In this document: piece by piece, positions 13,401-23,779 of the stretch
How positions within the stretch are numbered: the first letter of the stretch is position 1
Layout: every line of letters begins with the position of its first letter
Assembly (NCBI GenBank): GCA_031772625.1
Contig: CM062812.1
Span: 735,107,714 to 735,171,713 of the forward strand
From: Pinus tabuliformis
Taxonomy: Eukaryota > Streptophyta > Pinopsida > Pinales > Pinaceae
Length of the DNA: 64,000 bases
Direction of reading: 5' to 3'
The notes under the pieces: generated by a model
Told to the model about the DNA's origin: nothing
Databases searched by the model: none
The model's input: the letters and a program-made list of their open reading frames with translations, nothing else
Made by a program: the position numbers and the translations under genes

Positions 13401-13891
13401 ATCCCTGCACACCAAAAAGATTTGCACCATCGACTTCATCTTCAGCAACGCGGTGGCAGTAATCCAAAACAGCAACATCTTAGTAATCCTTAGGCAGATG
13501 AACACAATTACAGCTTGGGGAAGAGCATACCCCAACCAAAACACTGGAATCTCAATTCACAACTCTGTTGTATCTGTAGCACCCGACCTGCAACCTATCT
13601 TGGGTTCCGTCCAAACATATCTGGGAAGGCCATGGAAGGCATACTCTCGAACCGTCTTCATGCAGTCAAACCTCGGCGGTCTCATCAATTCTGCCAGTGG
13701 TTGCCATGGAGCGAAAACTTTGCTCTGACTACGCTCTATTATGGCGAGTACATGAACACAGGCGCTGGTGCAGGAACATCACAACGTGTGACATGGCCTG
13801 GTTTTCATGTTATCACCAGTTCTTCTGTAGCGGCCCAGTTCACAGTTGGGCAATTAATTTCCGGATCTTCCTATATTTCCGCCTGGGCGTA
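13401..13891 (+). pseudogene. Pectinesterase (pectin methylesterase), 3' part, frameshifted
   Basis: The reading frame starts inside the catalytic domain at a CTIDFIFSNA segment (family GTIDFIFGNA, which holds a catalytic Asp). It passes through [12 protein letters not shown] and [19 protein letters not shown], whose GRPW carries the conserved Arg and Trp. It continues in another frame after about 13697 (one base lost) with [19 protein letters not shown], then [20 protein letters not shown] and a [11 protein letters not shown] end. A TAG at 13889-13891 stops it a little early. Such enzymes de-esterify cell-wall pectin. The N-terminal inhibitor domain, signal peptide and first half of the catalytic domain are missing. 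The gene is dead as it stands. Confidence 0.88.
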
Positions 13892-15690
13892 GAATGACGC
13901 TTTGCACATCCCTACACATTATCAGAGGCAGACTGCGAGAGGATCAAATCCACCCACTGACAGAGAAATTTCTAAGCATTGAAGAAGAGCGGTAGTCCGC
14001 CTTCCCCGAGAGCATCCGTCTACTCCCTTCTCTCAATTCGATCAGCCCAGTAAACTCAAACTCAAACCATCCACTGATGTATGAGTATGAGAATTGCTAG
14101 GTTACGCCTGCTCTCTTACCTGCCTCTTTGAAGATCAATCTAAGAATTTGGGTGGCATTTAACTGGCATTCTAGTATTGAAACTGCAGAAATGAACTGCT
14201 GATACAACCACCCTCATCACGTTGGGCGTGGAGCAAGGCTTCGCGCATCCCTACCCCTTATCAAAGCCAAGTAACATGGCCAGAGAACTGTACTAAACAA
14301 CACTAGGACTTGTCGACTTGTTGCCGGATCAGATCGAGAGTGTCCATTCCGTCCATTCCAAACTAGAGAAGGCGCTATGTAGAAATGCTTAAAATGGCAA
14401 AAGGCACATGACAAGTGGGCGGCATGCAATAACTACATGAATAAATTCAAACACAATTTCCATTTTCGTGCATCTGTCAAATAGCACAAAGGCAAACTGC
14501 CTCTCCAAGTGTCCAACCATCTTATTGGCAGGATGACACGACAGGAAATAATTCCATTCTCTATCTCGGGGCCTATACCGAATACTACTGAAGTACCACT
14601 GGATAATCGACCAACCATCTGGCACCCACTAGATAGGCAGCTCTTATTTTCCGCCTTCACCACGCCATGGCAGTTATTACTATATAACTATGTAACTCTG
14701 TTGATGGTGGGAAATAATTACTCCAAGTTATATTCTGTTAGGATAGAGTCTTAGGTGCTTTATATACAATCTAAATTTAAAAAGTGTTAGTCATACTAGT
14801 GTTTTAATTTACAAAGTGTAAGTAATGTTGTATCTATTCATGGCGTTTTTTTAGCCTATTTAATTATGTAGCTTGAAACAATTGAATGAATGCAATTTAA
14901 TGAACAACAGCAGTCCAAACAAATGGCAGCTGGCCATCTTCCCTTAACATTGTTGCTATATTAAAAAATATATTGTTAATTCTAAATGGATTTATGGATC
15001 CACAGGTACCAAATGGGGTTGGAAGTCTGCTGGGAGAAATGCAGTTGATTCTGAACACATGACCACATTGGAAATGACGAGCAAATAAATCAAAACTATC
15101 GCACCAAGTCGTGAGACTGAGGGAACACCCTAGCTTGATGTATCATAGCTCTATGTCAACTTGAGATTATGATGGTGTTGTTGCGTTTAAAGTTACAATA
15201 ACCTGCTGAGGGCAAAATTTCTGAATGGGAAATACGTGTGGATCTATGGGCGTGCTGTATGCTTAATTTCTAATTATGTATCACTTGTGTACAGAATCCA
15301 ACATAAGCTGTATTAACAATGAGCTGCAGCCTCGCTTCCCACTCAAAGTAGGGACTAGCTGCTATGCAACCTGTCTTGTTTACTTATGAATTTAGTCGAA
15401 GTATAAGAAAAAAAGATAACTAAGATTCTATGTCTGGACGAATGGTAATATGGTGTATTCCTTACTCTAAACAATTTAGTTAATTATATTTATCAATTGA
15501 ATGGTTGTGAATTGGGAATTTTATATTAATATAAAATTCATATTTACTAAAATGAAAGGTTGCAAGGTTTGTTCATATTAAATTAATTAAAATATTAATA
15601 AAAATGCGCAGTTCTTCAATTCAATATATAAATCTAACAAGTTTATTTTTTATATATAGATAATAATTAGATTATAAATACATTTAACAT

Positions 15691-15693
<3 letters not shown>
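13892..15693. other. Non-coding stretch, no gene recognised
   Basis: Short open frames near 14217-14760 on both strands lack motifs. A degenerate copy of the bases just after the pectinesterase stop (GGGCGTAGAATGACGCTTTG, near 13884) recurs near 14224, sharing CGCATCCCTAC...TTATCA. From about 15480 the sequence is strongly AT-rich. Confidence 0.4.

Positions 15694-15749
<56 letters not shown>
15694..15749. repeat. TA dinucleotide microsatellite
   Basis: An uninterrupted run of TA dinucleotides of about 56 bp lies in AT-rich sequence upstream of the LINE. Confidence 0.95.
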
Positions 15750-15752
<3 letters not shown>

Positions 15753-15937
15753 TAAATTATAATGGTTATGGTTACTTTATTATTAATAAACATATCAATA
15801 TATAACTTAAAAGAATAATTTATTAATAATTAGTTTATTAATTTATTAATACAATAGTTTATACATAATTAATATATAAATATTAATAATTAATATATTA
15901 TTAATATTTAATTATGATATTAATATATTATTAAGAC

Positions 15938-17940
15938 ATGGATAACTTTGAAACCCTACTCACAATAAAAGAAGTTTTTTCATTAGAAGACAATGATTTT
16001 GGGGTTAAACGTCTCGCAAATGGGAAAGCTAAGGATATTGAAGGTTACCAGGCGGAAATCGTAAAAATTGGAGGTCTTGTCCTCATCTCCCACATACACA
16101 AGCTTTTCAAGCAATGGTTCCCTAAACAATGGAATCAGAGCCTCATTATCCCTATTTTTAAAAGTGGAGATACAAATAACCCCTCTAATTATCGGACAAT
16201 TATGATAAGTCCTCTCTTAGCCAAGTTATGTGGTATTATTTTGGAAAAGAAGTTGAGCATATGGCTTGAAAGTGAAGGTAAGCGGGCTAAAGGCCAAGCA
16301 GGTTTTAGAAGGTAGCACTCAACAACGAATCACCTCGATATGCTTAGGATCATTGTGGAGGAATGTTGCAATGATAAATCCAATCTCTTTTCTTGCTTTG
16401 TGGATTTTAGGAAGGCTTTTGATACAGTTCCTAGAAACAACCTATGGAATAGATTAGAAGAGCTAAAGGTTCATTTTGAGTTGAGAGCTGCTACTATAAG
16501 GTTATATGAGAATGTAATTGCCAAGTTAAAGGGAAATGACAGGTGGTTGAAATATATTAAGTGCAATATCAGAGTTAAACAAGGTTTCCCCCTATCCCCT
16601 ACCCTATTTGGAATTTACATAGACAAGGTAGAAGGTTGTTTATAGGAAGCAGGTTGTGCTGGCATGATCTTAGCTAGGATAGTCATCATCCTTCTTCTCT
16701 ATGCTGACGATATTGTTCTTCTCACAAGGTGCCCATCTGATCTTAATAAGGAACTTAGACTTCTTAAGGATTTCTACTCTACCTAGGGTATGACTGTTAA
16801 CACTGACAAAACAAAAGTTATGATTATCAAATCCAAGAAGGACACTTATGCTAATTTTACGTATGACAATAGTAACTTAGAGGAAGTGTCTTCTTGCCAG
16901 TACTTAGGAATTGATATTGATCACAAGCTCAACTTGAACTATAGCATTGAAAAAACGACTAATGGGGGGTGGAAAGCTTATTTGGTCTTGAAAACAATTG
17001 TAAAATGGTAGACCTCGTAATGTGGGATAGAAAGAAGTTCCTCTTTGAAACTTTAGTCACTCATGTTATCTTATATGGATGTGAGGTTTTGGGTTCCAAC
17101 ATATCTAGAGAATCCTGGAGAAAGATTGAGCAAATCCATAAATGTTTTATAACGTATAAGCTCAAAATTAAAAGCAATACACCCTATCATATTCTCCTTA
17201 TAGAAGCAAATCTTTCCTCTATCTAGAGCCTAGCTATGACTAGGCTTCTGTTGTACAAGCACAAACTCAATAACATAGGAGAGCATAGACTTCCGAAGCT
17301 AGCTTTAAATTCTAGCCAAAGCCACCTAAGGCTCAAATGAGGTTGGTATAAAAACACCAGGGCTTGGTTAAACCATTTGAAGATCGACGAGAATGCTGCA
17401 ATGCAAAACATTAATAACATTAAAAATATTGTTACCTCTAAGTTCAAAGAATAAATGTGGTGTGAGAAATATTTTGAAGCTAAAAGAAAATTAAGACATT
17501 ATAAGGAGGTGATCAACCCCACCCTCGAAGATCAAAAATATCTCTCTGTTTTAACTAGCTCAAAGAATAAAATTAATATAGCCAAGATTAGAATGAACTC
17601 TCATGAGCTCCATAGTGAAACAAGTCATCGGGCAGTTCCTAAAACACCATGGATGGAAGGGATCTACCATCTCTGTGAGAATATGAACATTGAGGATGAA
17701 AATCGCTTCCTCTTAGAGTGCCTTATGTACAACCATATTAGAGCTCAGTTTCATAATCTTTGTTGCAATATTGACCTTCCTAGCCTTTTATGATGTCAAA
17801 ATTATGGTGAGCTCACGAGGCTTCTCTCCAAGCTTTGTGAGCATAGGAATAAAATCTTAAATCAAACTAAATAATTCATTTCTTTAGCTCTGATAGATCA
17901 AAGTTTTGTCTCAGTGGACATTAACCATCATCATCATCAT
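15938..17940 (+). mobile_element. Non-LTR retrotransposon (LINE), 5'-truncated and decayed, with reverse transcriptase
   Basis: Reverse transcriptase motifs appear in order: SLIIPIFKSGDTNNPSNYRT, an AGFRR segment, FVDFRKAFDTV, GFPLSPTLFGIYID, the catalytic LLYADDIVLL (YADD at 16700-16711), then CQYLGI. The frame is constant from 15938 to about 17000 apart from stops at 16313, 16643 and 16784, then shifts by one base and stays open to 17793. The distal part has a CENMNIEDENRFLLECLMY segment of the kind found at LINE C-termini. The endonuclease domain and ORF1 are missing. The element ends in five CAT units (17926-17940), not poly(A), as in several LINE clades with short tandem-repeat tails. 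The clade cannot be fixed by eye. No clear target duplication is visible in the AT-rich flanks. Confidence 0.85.
17926..17940 (+). repeat. CAT trinucleotide tail of the LINE
   Basis: Five CAT units follow AAC directly after the non-coding 3' end of the LINE. They take the place where poly(A) would be expected. Confidence 0.75.
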
Positions 17941-18444
17941 TATCAATATTATTTAGAAATTAATATAATATTAATAATATTTAAATAATATTAATGAGTT
18001 TAATATATTATTAATAATAGAATAATCTACACATTTATAATGTCCTAATTATAAATTATTCTATGTATTAACATATATTGACTATGGTTCACTATCGTTG
18101 ACATGGTCAACTATAATCAACAAGGACATCATAGTTAAGAATAGTGAACATGAATACCATGCTAACCTGTGGATATATATTATAAACTCAATGGTTTAAT
18201 ATTATAAACTTAAGGGATTAATAATCCCACGGGATTATTAACATTATAAGTCCAAGAGATTCATATTATAAAGCCATCGAATTATAAACCCAAAAAAAAT
18301 AATATTAATAAAATCAATTGTTCAATGTTCTAAAGCCAAGAGATTATTATTATTATAAACATAAGGGATTGATATTAAAAACCCACTCGATTAATAAACC
18401 CAAGGGATTAATAGACCATAGGGATAAATATTATAAACAGAAGG
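17941..18444. repeat. Left remnant of a composite AAACCCAAGGG/CCATGG-type repeat array
   Basis: After an AT-rich start, copies of a roughly 20-bp module (AAACCCAAGGGATTAATA and relatives) appear from about 18180. They are preceded near 18066-18130 by a module with ACATATATTGACTATGGTTC and TTGACATGGTCAACTAT. The same modules continue beyond the Ty3/gypsy element at 26153, so the element interrupted the array. Individual units are degenerate. Confidence 0.7.
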
Positions 18445-19401
18445 TGTTGGGTGCGGGATCCCCCAAGGAAAGTTTTGGGGCTTAAAGCCTAGATTTTGGC
18501 TAAATATTGTAAATCTGATGTAAGGACTCCACATTTTGTGGGCGTGGAGCACAAAGTTGTAAACGAATCATAGGGTTGTCCACCCTCAATTTTGTAATGT
18601 AATGTTGGCTTTAGAAATCTACCCATGGTCTGCGGACCATGGGATTGTATAAATAGAGTGAGGCTCTAAGTAGTTCAAACATCTAATTGAAGTAGTGATC
18701 ATGGAATAGAAGGATAGCAGAATATCTAAGTGTAAAGTCGATTCTTTGGGTCATAGGGTAGGAGAAGGCTCTGTAGCTGAGTGTGTAGAGGCCTAGTAGT
18801 CCGCAGCTAAGTGTGCGGACCCCTGTAGCTGAGTGTGTAGGGCGAATCAAGTCTAAAACTATTGAAGCATTAATAAAGAGATGTTTTACATCAATTCTAT
18901 GTATCTATTTCATATTTTCTATATCGAATATATTGGGTATAAATTTCATTTATGTTGTCTATATGGTGCGCGAACAGATATAACTATGTATATTAAGTGA
19001 ATGTGAGTTAAAGTATCTGTTTATGTGAGGTTGACAATATCTATAAGAGGATAATTGAGATACGCAGTGTAAATTGGGGAAATAGTGTAGATCACTGCCA
19101 AACAACGTGAAATCACCTCGGCCCCCTAGTTAGGGCTACACGAAGGACAATTATAGCAGATCACAAAGGTATCACAGGTCAAAACAGTGCGTGAAGTAAC
19201 CTGCATGAAGGTAGGCACAGTTGGACTAAATCGATCCCTCGGACATCTCAAGGGTGCGAAAACTTGGTTCCAGCATCCCCCGATACTACTTTAGGTGAGA
19301 CATCAGTCCACACACCACATGATGATGCCGAAACGGCCAGTAGTGTAGGGATTTGTTTGGATAATTAACTCTGAACCTAGGTCAGGCCCATCAAGCCAAT
19401 A
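18445..19401 (+). repeat. 5' LTR of the Ty3/gypsy element
   Basis: The LTR runs from TGTTGG to CCAATA (the end is CCAACA in the other LTR). A TATAAATA box lies at 18648-18655 and an AATAAA at 18872-18877. A perfect 9-bp inverted repeat, CCCATGGTC/GACCATGGG with a TGCG loop (18622-18643), lies just upstream of the TATA box. Aligned to the 3' LTR along its whole length. Confidence 0.88.
18648..18655 (+). promoter_or_regulatory. TATA box in the gypsy 5' LTR
   Basis: TATAAATA lies about 200 bp into the LTR and is followed some 220 bp later by AATAAA, the expected layout for U3/R. The 3' LTR has TATAAACA at the matching place (25418-25425). Confidence 0.6.
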
Positions 19402-19403
19402 AA

Positions 19404-19416
19404 TGGTTACGTTGCC
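19404..19416 (+). other. Primer binding site, likely tRNA-Asp
   Basis: TGGTTACGTTGCC begins two bases after the 5' LTR. It matches the tRNA-Asp primer site TGGCGCCGTTGCC at 10 of 13 positions, with all changes clustered at positions 4-6. Spacing and family use (common in several plant Ty3/gypsy lineages) support it. The call of the specific tRNA is inference. Confidence 0.55.
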
Positions 19417-19599
19417 AGGACAAAAATCTGCATAGAGATGTCTGATGTCGTATCACTGGAATCCAACTACAAAGGAAATTGAAGGCTAGTTACAGAGAAG
19501 AATTCAAGAGTTCGCGGCGTAGGAGAAAGGGAACTCATGACTGAAAAAATAAGAGTGGTTACATTGCTACCTATACATAGAGATCCACGAAATATTCTT

Positions 19600-21420
19600 C
19601 ACGTCTTTCTCTATTGAGCTATATGAATGGATCGTAAAGCTAGCAGATAGCCAAGGAAGGTGGAAACTCGAAAATCCTATTGTGTGGACCCCAGAGTTAG
19701 TGCGAAGGTTGGAAGCATTGGAGGATAAGATTGCGTGCGTTGTTGATCACTGGCTCAATCGAATTATAGAAGGATTCATTACTGAGTTCGCGGTTGACAC
19801 CTCAAATAGTTACAGTGAGGTAGAGCGATGCTTTCTCAAGGGACCGCGAGGCAAGTACGTAAAGTCTCTAAATACTTGGATTACAATGTTATTGTGCAAA
19901 AAAAAGGGTTATGCAATTACCTTGATGTTCGGGGCTACACGAAGTGGAAAAAATTACAGGAACGAAGGAAGTAAGGGTCCAGAAACTATCCACTTGATTT
20001 CACCTCCGTGAGGGGATGAGGAAGAGATCGCGAAGGTCTCTCCGCGAAGTGCGATCCATTTGATAAGACAAAGAATTCCACAAATACCACCCCCACCCAC
20101 ACCACCACCACCTTCACCGCCTTCAACTCCATCTTCACCTATACCACCTCTGCCACCACTATGAGTCAATATGGCAAGCATGATAAAGTTGACTGTGTTC
20201 AAGGGATTGGAAATGAGGATCCATACCAATTTTGGTTCATTGTAAGATCCGTATGGGAAGTGTAGGGAGTTACGGATGACAATATAAAGAAAGAGGCACT
20301 GGTTAGCACCCTACAAGACTGCGTGCTGACATGGTATATTAAGCACTCCAATGATAATCAAAATGTGGGAATCGTGGATATCCAAGCAGCACTAAATAGA
20401 GAATTTAGGAGGCCAAAGTTTGAAGCATAGTGGATCATTGGATTCAAAGAGATCATGATCCTACCAGGTGATACTCCTTTGTAGTTGGATTAAAGGTTGA
20501 AGTGTACGATTGGCAAAGCTAATATGAATCTGATGGATGGACAACATCGCGAATGGTTTGTACCATCACTAATGCCACATTTAAAGAGAGCGCTATCAAA
20601 GCAGAAGTTAACGACTTAGTAAGAGGCCTTAGAGATCGCGATGAGGCTGCATGAGACACCGATGTAGGATCCTAACTTAGGGGTTCACCAGATCCATGCG
20701 CAACTGAAGAATTTATGCCTGGACATGTAGAGTCTAAAACAGGAAAGGAAAGCTGGACTAGAAGTGCGTGAAGAGGTGTAGTGTGTAAAATGAAAAGGTG
20801 AAGGTCACGACAAGGACCACTGCCTAGTTTCCGCGAATTACCTTGCAGCAGGAGGACTAATGCCACTAAGGCCGAAAGCACAAGCAGGACCTAGCGCGGC
20901 GCCTACTTTGTGGTGCACAATTTGTCAAATAGGAGAAAAGAACGCTACAGACAACTGCCATTTGTTATAGAAGTATACACAAAATTCGCAACAATTGTTT
21001 TGTCACTTTTGTAGGTCAGTGGGACATGATGAGCACACTTGTAGGAGTTATGAGTTGATGATGGCTAGAAATCCCACCTACATAGTTCAGGCTAAATTGC
21101 GGCCCCTAGACCAGAATGCAGGAGTGGCACGAACAGGATTTTAGGGGTGCGAACGAGGCTGAGGCAGAGGAGGACATGGAAGAGGTCGCAGTAAGTTTAT
21201 ATGCTACAATTACGGAGGGTCGGGACATTATGCCTACGATTGTATGAATCCGACGTGACAGTCATGTTTATATTGCACCTTGTTTGATCATGATATGAAA
21301 TATTATCCTATGTTGATAGCTAGGATACATGACAAAGGAGTGTTACCACCTCCCCCAACTCAGAACCCACAGATGATGAGGTCTTAGCCGCGCGAGGAAG
21401 ATCAAAATGTGAACATTGTG
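19600..21420 (+). pseudogene. Gypsy gag with five zinc-knuckle-like motifs
   Basis: An N-terminal part (19682-20011) reads WTPELVRRLEALEDKIACVV and on, then a proline-rich stretch (20080-20160). The capsid-like part from about 20161 contains EDPYQFWFIV, LTWYIKHSNDNQN and NREFRRPKFEA. Downstream, in one reading frame, are five CCHC-like boxes at 20782-20823, 20914-20958, 21001-21042, 21202-21243 and 21265-21306. Box 3 is canonical (CHFCRSVGHDEHTC). Box 1 has a stop in place of the second Cys, box 2 lacks the usual His, box 4 has Tyr for the second Cys and box 5 ends in Tyr. Numerous in-frame stops make it non-functional. In life gag forms the particle shell and binds RNA. Confidence 0.75.
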
Positions 21421-21789
21421 CTCCGAAGTCGAATCACGATGGGAGGTGACAAAGGAAAAAAGCTGGAAGATAGTACTTGGGTTCGCTAAGCCCCAACGAA
21501 AGAAGCGGAGTTTGACTTGGAGTGCGCTCAGGAACCTTCATGAAAACCAAGAAGAGCTTCGCTGAGGCCTCCACTTCAGGAAGCAAAGAGAGAATGGAGC
21601 CAGAGATGGACCCATCTATGCTCACAATGTTCCTAGAAACATCCATGAAGTTACTGCGTGACAGTAAAGCTATAAAAGGATTACAAGAACTCATTAATAG
21701 ATGTGTTGGGGCAGTGCTAGGAGAACCACACGTAGTCCGAAAGATTAGAAAGCATAAGACAAGGATGAGAAGATAAATGAGGTTAATCG

Positions 21790-22173
21790 CATAAGTTGGA
21801 GAATATGAAATGGACCAAGTAATTCTGGATTTAGCATCGGATGCGAATGTTCTATTGAAGCAAACATGGGAGCAAATGGGGAGACCTATGCTACAATGGT
21901 CTCCTATTCAATTGCGAATGGCGAACCAACAGAAGATAATACCCATGGGGCGATTGCAGGGAATCACTGTGGATATTGAGCAAGCGAGTGCGCTAGAAGA
22001 CTTTGAAGTGATAGAGATTATTGATGATAGCAATCCCTATCTCGTGCTCTTAGAAATTGATTGGTCCACTGACATGAACAGGGTGATTGATCTGAATAAG
22101 CGCAAGATGATTTTTGAGAATAATTCACTATGCGTAGTTATACCTCTGGCCGTGCTAAAGGATCGTGCTATAT
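21790..22173 (+). pseudogene. Gypsy aspartic protease domain
   Basis: An open frame of 121 codons starts MDQVILDLASDANVLLKQTW. The DLASDANVL segment occupies the place of the catalytic D-T/S-G loop, in the DLGSD form seen in some plant gypsy proteases, with Gly changed to Ala here. It continues with WSPIQLRMANQQKIIPMGRL, VDIEQASALEDFEVIEI and LLEIDW, matching the flap and the C-terminal ILGxDW-like strand. It lies downstream of the gag but in a different frame, so at least one frameshift separates them. Confidence 0.75.
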
Positions 22174-22349
22174 AAAGCCGGTGTGCGACTATGAAAGCAA
22201 TGATGATTTGGACTGCATCTATAAGATAACATTGTGAAACCGGGACTAAGTGAATCCCACTGAGGATGGACAGATTACATGGGAGCGTGAGAGCTCCTTT
22301 ACTTCGAATTCCAATGAGGAAATGGAGCGGCGGTAGAATCGGTTACATG

Positions 22350-22745
22350 AGGTAACTATGCTTAATTGTAATATGATGACAAGGTCACTGCGTTGTGTAT
22401 CGAAAAAAGTAAGATACTTGCTTACTTATGATGGTCTAAGTGAGGTAGATACTTTCTTGAATAAATTTGAAAGGGAGGTGCCAAAAAAGAAATGCTTCCA
22501 GGTCTTGGATTGGGTACTACATGCTACGCCTGCGAGGTGGTAGGGAATGTGCAATTGGAGCTTTGACGACTAGCACGAATGTAGAATGATGATGCACACA
22601 TGATTTTGGAAGCCTAGGGTGCGATCAACAAACAAATACAATGGACGAAACGATCTGCGCACAAGTCTCGTCGAGTGCATGCAGGCATATGGAAAACAAC
22701 CTACGCGAATGCACATGAACTTCACGCTGAAAGGGATGGTCAATA
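22350..22745 (+). pseudogene. Second gag-like block after the protease
   Basis: The frame reads VRYLLTYDGLSEVDTFLNKF, EVPKKKCFQVLDWVLHATPA, RW then a TAG, and downstream in the same sense a KYNGRNDLRTSLVECMQAYG segment. A W-rich ATPARW-type motif followed by a GRNDPRAHL-type motif resembles retrotransposon gag domains. Placement between protease and the deleted polymerase is unusual. The block ends where the sequence jumps to integrase. The family statement rests on motif memory. Confidence 0.5.
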
Positions 22746-22829
22746 AGTATGTGTTGTGGGGACGAGGGGAATGTGCGAATGGCTCTTAATTTTGGAAAGA
22801 CAGTACGTAAGAAGGACAATCGCGCAGAA

Positions 22830-23740
22830 GGTTATCCATGCAGAAGCATTTAGTAAAGTGTGCAACACACTGATGAAGGTATGTAATGCACAGCGAAGTG
22901 ATTGGGACCTGCGTGTACCCATAGTATTATGGGCTTATAGGATGCCATGTATAAATTGGCGAGACAGACACCTTTATAGCTTGTCTATGGAGTAGAGGTC
23001 GTAATGCCTATGGAGTATATCGTGCATAGTCTGCGTATAGTGGCGCTCACAGGTATGATAGATTGCGACACCCTGGAGGAGAGGCTCGCATAGTTGGAGG
23101 AGCTCGAAGAAGAACAATTTTTGGCTGGAGTCCACCAGCAGGTACAAAAGTAGCACGAAAAGGCTTGGCACGATTGACATATAAAGTTGCACACCTTTAA
23201 GGTGAATGATTTGACGTTGCTATGTGATAGTAAGTTTGATAAATTCCAAGGGAAGCTCAAAATGCATTGGTTGGGATAGTATGTTATTAAGGAGATCACA
23301 GATGGGGGTGTAGTGAAGTTGGAAAAATTAAATGGCAGTCATTTGAAGCTATACACAGGTGGCCTGCCCATCTAACTAGCCGCAGGAAGCAAGGTCTTAG
23401 CGATCCAGGTAATTGAAAGGAGGTGAAAGACTATAAACTACTCTGCCTAGGAGCTGCACGATGACAGGACTGTGCGCAGTAGTGAAGTATCACAAGGTCC
23501 GCGACAGTGCGAGGGTAGCTGTGTTGCCGCTTAGGTTGGTTGGAAAGTGACTGTTACAGTCACTATTCATGATGTGATGCTTGGTTTGAGACCAACTCCA
23601 GTGCGCGATAGGCATTCAAGGCAAACTTTATGGGCTAGATTTGGGAAAACTTGCTGCCAAGGGAGTATTAAAAGACCGAAAGTGGGGGGAACAGTCAAAT
23701 TGAAATTCAAATTGCGCTATAAAGTGCAAAGGGCTACCTA
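22830..23740 (+). pseudogene. Gypsy integrase, C-terminal part
   Basis: VCNAQRSDWDLRVPIVLWAY corresponds to the end of the integrase core, where W-x-LxxALWAYRT-like sequences follow the catalytic Glu. After a frame change near 22990 come EVVMPMEYIVHSLRI, a basic helix with EELEEEQFLAGVHQQVQK, an FKVNDLTLL strand, KLKMHWLG and ITDGGVVKLEKLNG, the GPY/F-like C-terminal module. The zinc HHCC region and catalytic core are missing. In life integrase joins the element DNA to the chromosome. The downstream open frame to 23741 has no recognised domain. Confidence 0.75.
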
Positions 23741-23779
23741 GCAAACAACACTTGGCAATTTGAGAATTGAGCTATTATG

